DNA of 64,000 bases, taken from the NCBI GenBank assembly GCA_910585465.1, contig CAJUEW010000002.1, positions 301,288-365,287 on the forward strand, given 5' to 3'. A program made the position numbers and the translations under genes. Under the pieces are notes generated by a model. The model saw only the letters and a list, made by a program, of their open reading frames with translations. It made no database searches and was not told the origin of the DNA. Source of the DNA: an uncultured Lachnospiraceae bacterium (lineage in GTDB: Bacteria > Bacillota > Clostridia > Lachnospirales > Lachnospiraceae). Of this stretch, positions 33,793 to 42,920 are shown one piece after another (position 1 is the stretch's first letter; every line of letters starts with the position of its first letter).

Positions 33793-35034
33793 CTATCTGT
33801 TTGCTACCTCCTTAATAATGTCATCCCAGGTCACTCCCCGTTCTACCATCAGCACCATGGCATGATAGAGAAAGTCTGCCATTTCATATTTTATTTCCTC
33901 CGGATCCGGATTTTTGGCGGCAATAATAATTTCTGCAGCCTCCTCTCCGACCTTTTTCAGAATTTTGTCAAGTCCTTTATCAAACAGATAGTTTGTATAA
34001 GAGCCCTCCTTCGGGTGAAGCTTCCGATCCGCGATTGTTGCATATTCTGTTTCAAACACCTTCAGAGGATTAGTCTCATTATACTCCTTTTTCACCATAT
34101 CCCGGTAAAAGCAGGTTCGGTTACCCGTATGGCAGGCTGCGCCCACCTGGCTTACCTTTGCCAGAATCGTGTCATTATCGCAGTCAATAGACAGGGACTT
34201 TACATACTGGAAATGCCCGCTGGACATTCCCTTGGTCCAGAGCTCGTTCCGGCTTCTGCTCCAGTAAGTCATCTTTCCTGTCTGAAGAGTAGTATTAAAT
34301 GCCTCTTCATTCATGTAAGCGAGCATCAGCACCTCGGAGGTCCTATAGTCCTGCACAATGACCGGAACCAGACCATCCCTGTTTTCTTTAAGCTCCTTCC
34401 ATGCAAAGCTGCTCTCCAGCACATTCATGTAGAGCCCCCGGGCCGCCGCACTCTGCTTCAGTCCCATAAAGTCCGCCACCTCTGTGGAAAAATAAGCGCT
34501 GGCAATTCCATCTGCCCATTTGTTGGACAGCACCTCTATAATGGCATCCACGGATGCTGCTGAGCTGACGCTTAAAACCGGAAGCTCTCCCCTGTAGGGA
34601 CAGCTGCTGTCGGAGCCTGACCAGAGAATCAGACTTCCCTGTTTTTCCAGAGTGCGGCTGAATTGGGACTCGTCGGAAATACTAAAACCGATTTTTTCCT
34701 TTCCGAAGCGTCTGGATACTTCCTCTGCCATCTCTACATTGCTGTCTCTCCCAAAGTTCAGAATCGCCTTATCGCATCCTGCATAGAGAATTTTTTTAAC
34801 GTCCTCCGTCCGGCGGATATGTCCTCCTGCATATATAGGAATCTCCGCTGCCCGGCTCATTTCCTTCATAAGGCCGATATTGCAGTCGTGCTCTTCGTCA
34901 GAATCCGACAAATCAAATATCAGAACCGCGTCGGCCCCGTTGTCACTGTAAAATTTTATCAGTCTTACTCCGTCCTGCCCGTTTACTTTTCCGTTTCTAA
35001 GAGGCATAACCGGAACCAAATGTTTTTTCTTCAT
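33793..35034 (-). CDS. hisIE: HisIE with an N-terminal degenerate HisF/HisA-like domain
   Basis: 413 residues. Residues about 1-205 look like a HisA/HisF TIM barrel (LVPVMPLRNGKV, IPIYAGGHIRRTEDVKKIL), but both catalytic Asp positions of HisF are changed: the CLDV equivalent reads VMPL and the AID equivalent reads SIS. HisI (about 210-310) keeps DCDNDT and the zinc Cys in GAACHTGNRTCFY; HisE (about 320-413) keeps KKVGEEAAEIIIAA. It should hydrolyse phosphoribosyl-ATP and open phosphoribosyl-AMP, steps 2 and 3 of histidine synthesis, with the first domain probably structural or for docking. Last his gene of the operon. Confidence 0.9.
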   Translation of the reverse strand: MKKKHLVPVMPLRNGKVNGQDGVRLIKFYSDNGADAVLIFDLSDSDEEHDCNIGLMKEMSRAAEIPIYAGGHIRRTEDVKKILYAGCDKAILNFGRDSNVEMAEEVSRRFGKEKIGFSISDESQFSRTLEKQGSLILWSGSDSSCPYRGELPVLSVSSAASVDAIIEVLSNKWADGIASAYFSTEVADFMGLKQSAAARGLYMNVLESSFAWKELKENRDGLVPVIVQDYRTSEVLMLAYMNEEAFNTTLQTGKMTYWSRSRNELWTKGMSSGHFQYVKSLSIDCDNDTILAKVSQVGAACHTGNRTCFYRDMVKKEYNETNPLKVFETEYATIADRKLHPKEGSYTNYLFDKGLDKILKKVGEEAAEIIIAAKNPDPEEIKYEMADFLYHAMVLMVERGVTWDDIIKEVANR

Positions 35035-35036
35035 TT

Positions 35037-35624
35037 TTATAAACTGCCTTTCGTCGATAATACATCCCTGATCCGTCCGTCAAAAGAGACCGCTTCATCC
35101 AGCGCCTTTGCAAACGCCTTGAACATGGCCTCGCAAATGTGGTGGTTATTGCTGCCGGACAGCATCTTAAAATGCAAATTCATTTCTGAGGCATAAGAAA
35201 CGGCATAGAAAAATTCCTTCACCATCTCCGTATCCATTCCTCCGATGCTCGGAGCCGTAAAGCCGGCATCGGATACATAGTAGGGCCTGCCGGACAAATC
35301 CACGGCACACAGCATCAAAGTCTCATCCATGGGAAGAATAACGCTTCCATAGCGGCGGATTCCCTTTTTATCCCCCGCGGCCTCTTTAATTGCCCTTCCA
35401 AGTACAATGCCTGTATCCTCTATCGTATGATGGCAGTCCACCTCCAGATCTCCGTCCACGCTGACCTCCAGATCAAACAGACCATGTCTCGCAAACCCGT
35501 CCAGCATATGGTCAAAAAAACCGATTCCTGTATTCAGGCGGCTCTCTCCGCTTCCGTCCAGATTCAGAGTGACACAGATTCTGGTCTCCTTTGTATTCCT
35601 TCTGATCTCTGCTGTCCTGTTCAT
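35037..35624 (-). CDS. hisB: imidazoleglycerol-phosphate dehydratase
   Basis: 195 residues from ATG 35624 behind GAGGAGG. Metal-binding repeats DCHHTIEDTGIVLGRAI and GSNNHHICEAMFKAFAKAL, and FFDHMLDGFARHG. Monofunctional form, without the phosphatase domain of enteric HisB. Two bases before hisIE. Confidence 0.96.
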   Translation of the reverse strand: MNRTAEIRRNTKETRICVTLNLDGSGESRLNTGIGFFDHMLDGFARHGLFDLEVSVDGDLEVDCHHTIEDTGIVLGRAIKEAAGDKKGIRRYGSVILPMDETLMLCAVDLSGRPYYVSDAGFTAPSIGGMDTEMVKEFFYAVSYASEMNLHFKMLSGSNNHHICEAMFKAFAKALDEAVSFDGRIRDVLSTKGSL

Positions 35625-35625
35625 A

Positions 35626-36927
35626 TTATGCCTCCTCTGATTCAAAACGCACCTGGATAGAATTGGCATGAGCCGTCAACTGTTCATTTTCCGCAAAATA
35701 TTCAATATCCTTGTGCACCTTTTCCAGCGCCTTCCGGGAATAGTAGATAATACTGGATTTTTTTACAAAATCATCCACGGAAACCGGAGAGAAAAATCTT
35801 GCTGTCCCATTGGTGGGAAGAATATGGTTGGGCCCTGCAAAATAATCTCCCAGAGGCTCGCTGCTGTTCTCCCCAAGGAAAATCGCTCCCGCGTTGCGCA
35901 CCTTCATCATAACCTCAAAAGGATTATTTGTCATGATTTCCAGATGCTCAGAGGCAATCAGATTCACTGTCTCAACAGCCTCCTCCATGGAATCTGCCAG
36001 AAGAATGCAGCCGTAATTATCCAGAGATTTTTGGATAATTTCTCTTCTGGACAGACTCTTTATAAAGCCGTCCGCCTCGGCTGACACCCTTTCTGCAAGC
36101 TCCTCACTGGTAGTTACAAGAATTGCGCTGGCAAGCTCGTCATGCTCTGCCTGAGATAAAAGATCCGCCGCCACATACCTTGGATTGGCCGTCTCATCCG
36201 CCAGCACCAGAATCTCGCTCGGCCCGGCAATGGAGTCAATGCCCACAAAGCCGGAAACAGCCTTTTTGGCCAGTGCCACAAAAATGTTTCCGGGTCCGGT
36301 AATTTTATCCACCTTCGGAATGCTCTCTGTCCCAAATGCCATAGCTGCAATGGCCTGAGCGCCGCCCATTTTATAGATCTCATCCGCCCCTGCTTCCTTC
36401 GCCGCCACCAGTACGGCCGGATTTACAGCACCCCGGCGGCTGCACGGGGTTGCCATAACAATTTTATCCACGCCTGCAATACGGGCAGGTACAATGTTCA
36501 TCAGTACAGAGGACGGATAGACTGCTTTACCACCCGGCACATAAACACCTGCCGCCGCAAGCGGCGTTACCTTCTGACCCAGCATCGTCCCGTCCTGCGT
36601 AGTATCGAACCAGCTGTACCGCCGCTGCTTTTCATGGTAATTCCGGATATTTTTCAGAGCCTTCCGGATTGTCTCCAGAAGCCGTTCGTCGATCTGCCCA
36701 TAGGCCGCCTGTATCTCCTCCTCTGTCACCAGAATATTAGAAGCATGGATATCCTCACAGTCAAACCGGTTCGTATACTCGAACAGAGCCTTATCTCCTT
36801 CTGTACGCACCCGGTTCACAATTTCCAGCACCGTGTCATTGTACTGATCATAGTTATTGGGACTTCTTTTCAATAAACGATCCAGCAAATCCTTTCTGGA
36901 CGCCTCATTCAGTCTGACAATACGCAT
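35626..36927 (-). CDS. hisD: histidinol dehydrogenase
   Basis: 433 residues, full length. Conserved segments: YVPGGKAVYPSSVLMN, KITGPGNIFVALAKK, GPSEILVLADETANP, LLSQAEHDELA, GPNHILPTNGTARF. Zn-dependent oxidation of histidinol to histidine, the last two steps of the pathway. Overlaps neither neighbour; 22 bp after hisG. Confidence 0.97.
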   Translation of the reverse strand: MRIVRLNEASRKDLLDRLLKRSPNNYDQYNDTVLEIVNRVRTEGDKALFEYTNRFDCEDIHASNILVTEEEIQAAYGQIDERLLETIRKALKNIRNYHEKQRRYSWFDTTQDGTMLGQKVTPLAAAGVYVPGGKAVYPSSVLMNIVPARIAGVDKIVMATPCSRRGAVNPAVLVAAKEAGADEIYKMGGAQAIAAMAFGTESIPKVDKITGPGNIFVALAKKAVSGFVGIDSIAGPSEILVLADETANPRYVAADLLSQAEHDELASAILVTTSEELAERVSAEADGFIKSLSRREIIQKSLDNYGCILLADSMEEAVETVNLIASEHLEIMTNNPFEVMMKVRNAGAIFLGENSSEPLGDYFAGPNHILPTNGTARFFSPVSVDDFVKKSSIIYYSRKALEKVHKDIEYFAENEQLTAHANSIQVRFESEEA

Positions 36928-36949
36928 ATGCCGCCTCCTTAAGCTTTTC

Positions 36950-37585
36950 TTACAATATGGACTTTAAGTCACTGATAATTCTGCCGATTCTCTCGTTCTC
37001 CATCTTCATGCTGACCTGATTTACTACCATACGGGCAGACAAAGGGCACACCTCCTCCAGCACCTGAAGACCATTTTCCTTCAGGGTAGATCCGGTTTCC
37101 ACAATATCCACAATCACCTCTGACAGACCTACAATGGGCGCCAGCTCAATAGAGCCATTCAGCTTGATAATCTCCACAGTCTGGTGCTTCTGGTTGTAAA
37201 AATAGTCCTTTGCAATATGCGGATATTTGGTGGCCACACGGATAAGCTCCTGATGCTTTAAAAGCTCCCTTGCCGATTCCGGACCGCAGACGCACATACG
37301 GCATTTGCCGTACCCTAAGTCCAGCACCTCGTACATCCTCCGTCCTTCCTCCAGAATCGTGTCCTTTCCCACAATTCCGATATCCGCAGCTCCGTATTCC
37401 ACATAGGTGGGCACATCCGGACCTTTGGCCAGGAAAAATTTTAATTTCAAGGCTTCATTTACAAAAATCAGCTTTCTGGTAGCCGGATCCTTCATCTCTT
37501 CGCAGGTGATTCCTATCTGTTCAAAAAGCTCCATTGTCTTTTTCGCCAGACGCCCTTTTCCCAGGGCAAATGTCAAGTATCTCAT
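36950..37585 (-). CDS. hisG: ATP phosphoribosyltransferase, short form
   Basis: 211 residues: the short HisG lacking the regulatory ACT domain and therefore dependent on HisZ, whose gene overlaps it by 4 bases upstream. Conserved TFALGKGRLAKKTMELFEQI, VEYGAADIGIVGKD, ATKYPHIAKDYF and IVDIVETGSTLKENGL. First, feedback-controlled step of histidine synthesis. Confidence 0.96.
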   Translation of the reverse strand: MRYLTFALGKGRLAKKTMELFEQIGITCEEMKDPATRKLIFVNEALKLKFFLAKGPDVPTYVEYGAADIGIVGKDTILEEGRRMYEVLDLGYGKCRMCVCGPESARELLKHQELIRVATKYPHIAKDYFYNQKHQTVEIIKLNGSIELAPIVGLSEVIVDIVETGSTLKENGLQVLEEVCPLSARMVVNQVSMKMENERIGRIISDLKSIL

Positions 37586-38772
37586 ACCAAATCCTGCCCT
37601 TCTATATAAATAATCTCACTGATGTCATTCTTCTTTGCATAGGCCGTATAATCTCTTCCGATCCGATCCGGCATCATTTCTGCCGCAATCCCCTGTCTGC
37701 GAAGCTCCATCGCCCTTTCAACAGCCTTTTCCGCCTGGGAAGCACGGTAAACAATCAGGGCCTTCTGAATCTTTGTATCCGGTATGATTTTCTGCCTTGC
37801 CAGCGCGCTCAGCAGACGGTCTACCACAAAAGCAAACCCGGTTGCAGGAGCAGGCTTTCCAAAATGATCCATCAGCGTATCATAACGTCCGCCTTTGGCA
37901 ACCGCATCCCCGGTTCCATAGGTATATGCCTGAAAAATAATTCCCGTATAATATTTATATTTACTGACCACGCCCAGATCAAAGGTAATATATTTTTCAT
38001 ACCCATAACAGGTCAGAAGCTCATAAATCCTTTTCAAACGCTCCAGCGCCCTTTTCGCATCCTCCGTTACTGCGCAGGCATCCGCCTTTTCCAGAATATC
38101 CACAGAGCCGAACAGCTTCGGAATGGCTGCGAAGGCTTCTTTTAAGCCGACAGTAATAGGCAGAGGCTCTAAAAGCTCCCTTACGCCATAAATATTTTTA
38201 TTGGAAATCAATTCCCGAAGCTCCAGTTCCAGCTCCTCCGAGAGCCGGGACTCCCGCAGCAGACTTTTAAAAAAGTCCACATGTCCGACTCCCACCTGAA
38301 ATTCGGTCAGTCCGATCTTTAAAAGAGATTCCACTACCAGCGCAATTATTTCCGCATCCGCTTCCACGCTGCCGTCGCCGATCAGCTCCGCCCCAAGCTG
38401 AGTATTTTCTTTTAAGCGGCCCTGAAAATCAGAATGGTTAATAAATGTATTTGCCACATAACAGAGACGGACCGGCATATCCTCCTCTGTAAAATATTTG
38501 GCAACTGCCCTTGCAATGGACGGGGTAATATCCGGTCTGAGTACCAGCGTATACCCTTCCCTGTCAAAAAATTTATAAAGCTCCTTGGACGGCACGGTAC
38601 CGACCTCCCGGCTGAACACATCAAAAAATTCAAAGGTCGGCGTCTGAATATCGTCGTACCCATAGCTCTGGAGAACTGAGTGAAGCGTATCCTGCACTTT
38701 ATTTTTCCTCCGGCATTCTCCGTTGTAAATATCCCGGACGCCCTCCGGTGTATGTAAAATCTGTTTGTACAT
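37582..38772 (-). CDS. hisZ: HisZ, regulatory subunit of ATP phosphoribosyltransferase
   Basis: 396 residues from ATG 38772, 7 bases after AAGGAG. HisRS-like fold without tRNA-binding domain: TPEGVRDIYNGE, LRPDITPSIARAVAKYF (motif 2 region), ELIGDGSVEADAEIIAL, and GGRYDTLMDHFGKPAPATGF (motif 3 region). First gene of the operon after a near-consensus promoter. Confidence 0.94.
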   Translation of the reverse strand: MYKQILHTPEGVRDIYNGECRRKNKVQDTLHSVLQSYGYDDIQTPTFEFFDVFSREVGTVPSKELYKFFDREGYTLVLRPDITPSIARAVAKYFTEEDMPVRLCYVANTFINHSDFQGRLKENTQLGAELIGDGSVEADAEIIALVVESLLKIGLTEFQVGVGHVDFFKSLLRESRLSEELELELRELISNKNIYGVRELLEPLPITVGLKEAFAAIPKLFGSVDILEKADACAVTEDAKRALERLKRIYELLTCYGYEKYITFDLGVVSKYKYYTGIIFQAYTYGTGDAVAKGGRYDTLMDHFGKPAPATGFAFVVDRLLSALARQKIIPDTKIQKALIVYRASQAEKAVERAMELRRQGIAAEMMPDRIGRDYTAYAKKNDISEIIYIEGQDLV

Positions 38773-38833
38773 TCTCTGGCTCCTTTTCCGCTTTTTCACA
38801 GTAGAGTGCTAACATGAAAAAGACAACATCTGT

Positions 38834-38861
38834 ATTATATCACTCTTTATCTAATTGTCAA
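38834..38861 (-). promoter_or_regulatory. his operon promoter
   Basis: Minus-strand consensus -35 TTGACA (38856-38861) and -10 TATAAT (38834-38839), 16-base spacing. The -35 box overlaps the 3' end of recU. The leader to the hisZ start is only about 55 bases, too short for a T-box, so no histidine-tRNA control is visible. Confidence 0.75.
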
Positions 38862-39390
38862 CCTCCGACTCCAGATCCCGGCTCAGCGGCTCCAAATACG
38901 GCACCAGATATCCTCTTGCGGATTCAAAAAAATAATCCGGATTCAGCTCCTCCATACGGAAGCTTTTCCTTCCGCCCTCCTTTGCCCGGTTCCAGAAGGA
39001 CAGAAGCTGCCGGATATGCAGATAATAAAACCTTTGTTCGGATGTATAATGAATGATCAGAAATGCTTTTCCGCCCTGCTTCTCAAAATCCCTCATAAAT
39101 TCCACCTGATGCTCGTGGACATTGTGGACCGGAAACGTTTTTACATCACATTCCTTCGCGTCAAAGCAAACCGGTATCCCCTGTACCGCGCCAATATAGT
39201 CCACCGTACTTTTCTGTTCAAAATATGCCAGTGTAATGTGATGATGCTCTTTATCAATTTTAATCGGAGTAATAGGAGTCGGTACCTTTTGTATCAGCGC
39301 CAGCCCTTTTTCCCTGTATTTTTCATTGGTCCGGTTAATCATATCCTCCAGTGTGGAACCCCGGAGTCCTCTCGTATTCCAGGTGGACAT
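38851..39390 (-). CDS. recU: RecU Holliday-junction resolvase
   Basis: 179 residues. Start MSTWNTRGLRGSTLEDMI and the nuclease motif DYIGAVQGIPVCFDAKECDV (Asp, Asp-x-Lys-Glu) identify the RecU/PenR family of the PD-(D/E)XK fold. Firmicutes use RecU in place of RuvC. Usually next to pbp genes; here it follows an RluA-family gene by 7 bases. Confidence 0.93.
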   Translation of the reverse strand: MSTWNTRGLRGSTLEDMINRTNEKYREKGLALIQKVPTPITPIKIDKEHHHITLAYFEQKSTVDYIGAVQGIPVCFDAKECDVKTFPVHNVHEHQVEFMRDFEKQGGKAFLIIHYTSEQRFYYLHIRQLLSFWNRAKEGGRKSFRMEELNPDYFFESARGYLVPYLEPLSRDLESEVDN

Positions 39391-39397
39391 AATGATT

Positions 39398-40384
39398 CTA
39401 TAGTTTCCTTTCTGATTCTTTTACAATAATTTTTCTCATAAGCTCCGGAAGCTCTGCCGTGAATATTTTTCCGGATAAGCCGGCAAGAGGCGGCTCCAGC
39501 TTCGGCAGCTCCAGACGACAGGAATGAAGAAGCTGGCTTTGAAGCCCGTATTGTCTGTAATAAAAGTCATTGACCTTACGGGAGCCATATTTATAATCTC
39601 CGATAATCGGATGTCCCTCCGACGCCAGATGAGCGCGGATCTGGTGGGAACGGCCTGTAATCAGACAGACCTCCAGAAGCGTGCAATCGGAAAACACCCG
39701 GACGGGACAATATTTTGTCACAATCGGCTGTGCATCTTTAGAAGCCTCCTTTAATATCTGTACTTTATTTGTGGACGGATCTTTCCACAGATATCCATCC
39801 ACGCTCCTGGCCTCCTTGATTCTTCCGCCTGCCAGGCACTGATAATATTTATGCATACTCCGATCTTTAAGGGCCTTTGCCATCTGCCGAAGTCCTGCCA
39901 GAGATTTTCCGCAGATTACAATTCCGCTTGTATTGCGGTCCAGACGGTTGCAGACCGACGGGCGCACTCCTCCGGCAGAGGCTTCCTCATCCCACTGACC
40001 GCTCTGCTGCAAATATCCAAGCATGTATTCATTCAGTGACACATCTCCCGGCTCTGCCTTCTGGGTCAGCATTCCGGCAGGTTTATTAATCAGAAGAATG
40101 TGCTCATCCTCATAGATAATATCGAGACGGGCAGTGGGATAGGATATCACCCCGGCTCCCTGACGTCCGGAGAATTTTTCATAGGTCTCATCGGACAGAA
40201 AAATGCGGATCAGGTCTCCTGCCTGTACCCGCTCGCTTCCGTCCGCTTTTTTTCCGTTCAATGTAATATTTTTCTTCCGCAGCATCTTATATACAAAGCT
40301 TTTGGGCGCTTCCTTCAGATACCTGAACAAAAGCTTGTCCAGTCTTTGATCTGCTTCCTTTTCATGAACACATATCTGCTTCAT
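39398..40384 (-). CDS. RluA-family pseudouridine synthase
   Basis: 328 residues. N-terminal S4 RNA-binding part (EADQRLDKLLFRYLKEAPKS) then the catalytic core with the active-site Asp in CNRLDRNTSGIVICGKS and the RSHQIRAHLASEGHPIIGDY signature. Modifies uridine in rRNA or tRNA; the exact site cannot be assigned. Confidence 0.93.
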   Translation of the reverse strand: MKQICVHEKEADQRLDKLLFRYLKEAPKSFVYKMLRKKNITLNGKKADGSERVQAGDLIRIFLSDETYEKFSGRQGAGVISYPTARLDIIYEDEHILLINKPAGMLTQKAEPGDVSLNEYMLGYLQQSGQWDEEASAGGVRPSVCNRLDRNTSGIVICGKSLAGLRQMAKALKDRSMHKYYQCLAGGRIKEARSVDGYLWKDPSTNKVQILKEASKDAQPIVTKYCPVRVFSDCTLLEVCLITGRSHQIRAHLASEGHPIIGDYKYGSRKVNDFYYRQYGLQSQLLHSCRLELPKLEPPLAGLSGKIFTAELPELMRKIIVKESERKL

Positions 40385-40394
40385 ACCACACCGC

Positions 40395-40994
40395 CTAGAG
40401 GGAAATTGACATCAGAAGATACCGGATGACCTCATTCCTGGTAAAGTGAGGACAGCGCTCGTCCTCCCGGAACGGAACCTTCTCCTCCTCTCCTGCCGAA
40501 AGGGTGCGGACACGCTCTAAAAAAGCCTTCCGCTCCTTAAATATCTTCACGTTTTGTTTATAGGAATTGTTTTTCAGAATAACTCGTATATGCTCTGCCG
40601 CCTTCCCGGCATCCATCTTTTCATCGCTGGAGTAGCCGACAATGTCCCTTCCGGATATGACCGCGCAGTCCACATAATAGGTCTGTTCATAGGATGTAAA
40701 TACATTTTCATAGAGGACAAGACGATCTCCCCTGGCCTTTTCTGTTTCCTCATAAAGACTTTTATCAATCGAATGATAACGGCTTGCCATAATTGCCCGC
40801 ACCACCTGATTGCAGCCGGGAAGGCATCCTACAATCGCCACAACTGTCATGACATTATTGCGGGTTTTGTTGATCATCCAGGCCGCAAGAAAAATAATAA
40901 TGGGAACGGACAGCATCAGCAGTGATTTTTTCCACGCGCTGATTTTATTCCGATTCAGGTATCCATAAGTACCTTTTTCAACTTTTGCGCTCAT
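40395..40994 (-). CDS. two-span membrane protein of unknown function
   Basis: 199 residues. A basic N-terminus, two helices (about 23-42 and 46-62, the second with GCLPGCNQVVRAI) and a soluble cytosolic domain (about 65-199) with no known motif, ending YLLMSISL. Between the YgiQ-like and RluA-family genes in one direction with 10-bp gaps. No family recognised. Confidence 0.65.
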   Translation of the reverse strand: MSAKVEKGTYGYLNRNKISAWKKSLLMLSVPIIIFLAAWMINKTRNNVMTVVAIVGCLPGCNQVVRAIMASRYHSIDKSLYEETEKARGDRLVLYENVFTSYEQTYYVDCAVISGRDIVGYSSDEKMDAGKAAEHIRVILKNNSYKQNVKIFKERKAFLERVRTLSAGEEEKVPFREDERCPHFTRNEVIRYLLMSISL

Positions 40995-41003
40995 CTGTCT
41001 CTC

Positions 41004-42920
41004 CTATTTTTTCCGGTGGACATTCCGGATAGTTTTCTTTTTCCGGACCTGCCCGGGCCGGGAAGGTTGCTTTAAATTTTTGCGGGAGCTGTCCGGCCGG
41101 AGCAGGCACTTTGGCCCAAACCCTATCAGATCTGTTCTTCCTGCCATTTCCAGCGCTTCCTTTACAAGTTCCCGGTTCTTTGGATTCCTGTACTGAATCA
41201 GCGCCCGCTGCAGCTCCTTCTCATGAGAGCTTTTCGGCACATAGACAGGCATCATTGTTCTCGGATCCAGACCCGTATAATACATACAGGTGGATATAGT
41301 GGAAGGCGTGGGATAAAAATCCTGTACCTGTTCCGGCATGTACCCCAAATCCCTGCAGTATTCCGCCAGCTTCACCGCCTCCTTCATGGTACTTCCCGGA
41401 TGAGAGGACATAAGGTAAGGAACCAGATACTGCTTCTTTTCCAGCTTTTCGTTCATCCGGCGGTACTGCCTGAAAAATTCTTCATAGACCGTATGCCGGG
41501 GCTTACCAAGACATGCCAGCACAGTATCCGATACATGCTCCGGCGCTACCTTAAGCTGTCCGCTCACATGATGCCGGCACAGTTCTTCCAGAAAACGGCT
41601 GTTTTTGTCCGCCAGCACATAGTCGAACCGGATACCGGAACGAATAAATACCTTCTTCACCCCTGGAACGGCACGCAGCTTTCGCAGCAGGGAAAGATAA
41701 TCCCCATGGTCTGCTTTCAGGTTCCTGCACGGCTCCGGGAACAGGCACTGTTTCTGAGGACAGGCTCCCTTTGTCGTCTGTTTTTCACATGCGGGAGCCC
41801 GGAAATTTGCGGTAGGGCCTCCTACATCATGGATATACCCTTTAAAATCCGGTTCCTCTGTCATAACCTTCGCTTCCCGAAGCAGGGATGCATGGCTTCT
41901 TGACTGCACAATCCTTCCCTGATGAAAGGTGAGCGCGCAGAAGGAACAGCCTCCAAAACAGCCCCTGCAGCTTGTCAGGCTGAATCTGACCTCGGATAAT
42001 GCCGGGATTCCGCCCGCTGCATCGTACATAGGATGCCATGTCCGCATATAGGGCAGGTCATAGATTTCATCCATTTCTTGCTGGCTTAACGGCTCCGCTG
42101 CCGGATTCTGCACTACATAGCAGCCTTTGGAATAGCCCTCCGCCAGCCTTTTTCCGGAAAACGGATCCGTATTGCAGTACTGGATATAAAAGCTTTCCGC
42201 GTATTTTTTCTTATCCTTTGTCATTGAGACATAATCCGGCAGAAGCACATAGTTGCTGATCTGCGACAGAGAACGCACTTTACAGACCGTCCCCGGAATA
42301 TAAGTAAGCTCCTGCACAGGAATTCCCGCGTCCAGCGCCTCCGCAACAGCTACCACAGACTGCTCTCCCATTCCATAGGATATCATATCCGCTCCGCTCT
42401 CCAGCAAAATCGAACGGCGCAGAGAATCTGACCAGTAATCATAGTGTGCAAGGCGGCGCAGGGATGCCTCAATTCCGCCTGCGATAATTGGCGTTTTTTT
42501 ATATTTCTGCCGAATCAGGTTGCAGTAAACAACAGTCGCCCGGTCCGGACGCTTTCCCGGCTGGCCGCCCGGCGTATAAGCATCCGTTCTTCTGCGATTT
42601 TTTGCCACGGAATAGTGGCTGACCATAGAATCCATATTTCCGGCAGATACTAAAAAACCAAGCCTCGGCTCTCCGAGCACAGTAATACTGTCTGCGTTCC
42701 GGTAGTCCGGCTGGGAAATAATACCTACCGTATAGCCGTGTGCCTGCAGAACCCGGCTGATAATGGCATGTCCAAAGGATGGATGATCCACATACGCGTC
42801 GCCGATAATATATACAAAATCCAACTGTTCGATATGCAGTTTTTCCATGTCAGCGCGGCATACGGGGAGAAATCCTTCTCCGGATCGGTATGCCTGGCCG
42901 GAGGTTGTTTCCTGTCTCAT
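41004..42920 (-). CDS. YgiQ-family radical SAM protein
   Basis: 638 residues. The 4Fe-4S ligands are in SCRGCFGGCSFCALTFHQG (C-x3-C-x2-C). N-terminal domain with GDAYVDHPSFGHAIISRVL and PIIAGGIEASLRR, C-terminal KSSHEKELQRALIQYRNP. A basic tail (KKTIRNVHRKK) ends the protein. Substrate unknown. Its start codon overlaps the pseudouridine synthase stop. Confidence 0.92.
   Translation of the reverse strand: MRQETTSGQAYRSGEGFLPVCRADMEKLHIEQLDFVYIIGDAYVDHPSFGHAIISRVLQAHGYTVGIISQPDYRNADSITVLGEPRLGFLVSAGNMDSMVSHYSVAKNRRRTDAYTPGGQPGKRPDRATVVYCNLIRQKYKKTPIIAGGIEASLRRLAHYDYWSDSLRRSILLESGADMISYGMGEQSVVAVAEALDAGIPVQELTYIPGTVCKVRSLSQISNYVLLPDYVSMTKDKKKYAESFYIQYCNTDPFSGKRLAEGYSKGCYVVQNPAAEPLSQQEMDEIYDLPYMRTWHPMYDAAGGIPALSEVRFSLTSCRGCFGGCSFCALTFHQGRIVQSRSHASLLREAKVMTEEPDFKGYIHDVGGPTANFRAPACEKQTTKGACPQKQCLFPEPCRNLKADHGDYLSLLRKLRAVPGVKKVFIRSGIRFDYVLADKNSRFLEELCRHHVSGQLKVAPEHVSDTVLACLGKPRHTVYEEFFRQYRRMNEKLEKKQYLVPYLMSSHPGSTMKEAVKLAEYCRDLGYMPEQVQDFYPTPSTISTCMYYTGLDPRTMMPVYVPKSSHEKELQRALIQYRNPKNRELVKEALEMAGRTDLIGFGPKCLLRPDSSRKNLKQPSRPGQVRKKKTIRNVHRKK

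Noticed and set aside
33793..34430. Active HisF cyclase as the first domain of the HisIE protein
   Set aside because: Both catalytic Asp positions are replaced, so I list it as HisF-like but degenerate.
38772..38861. T-box riboswitch ahead of the his operon
   Set aside because: The leader is only about 55 bases, too short for specifier and antiterminator structures.
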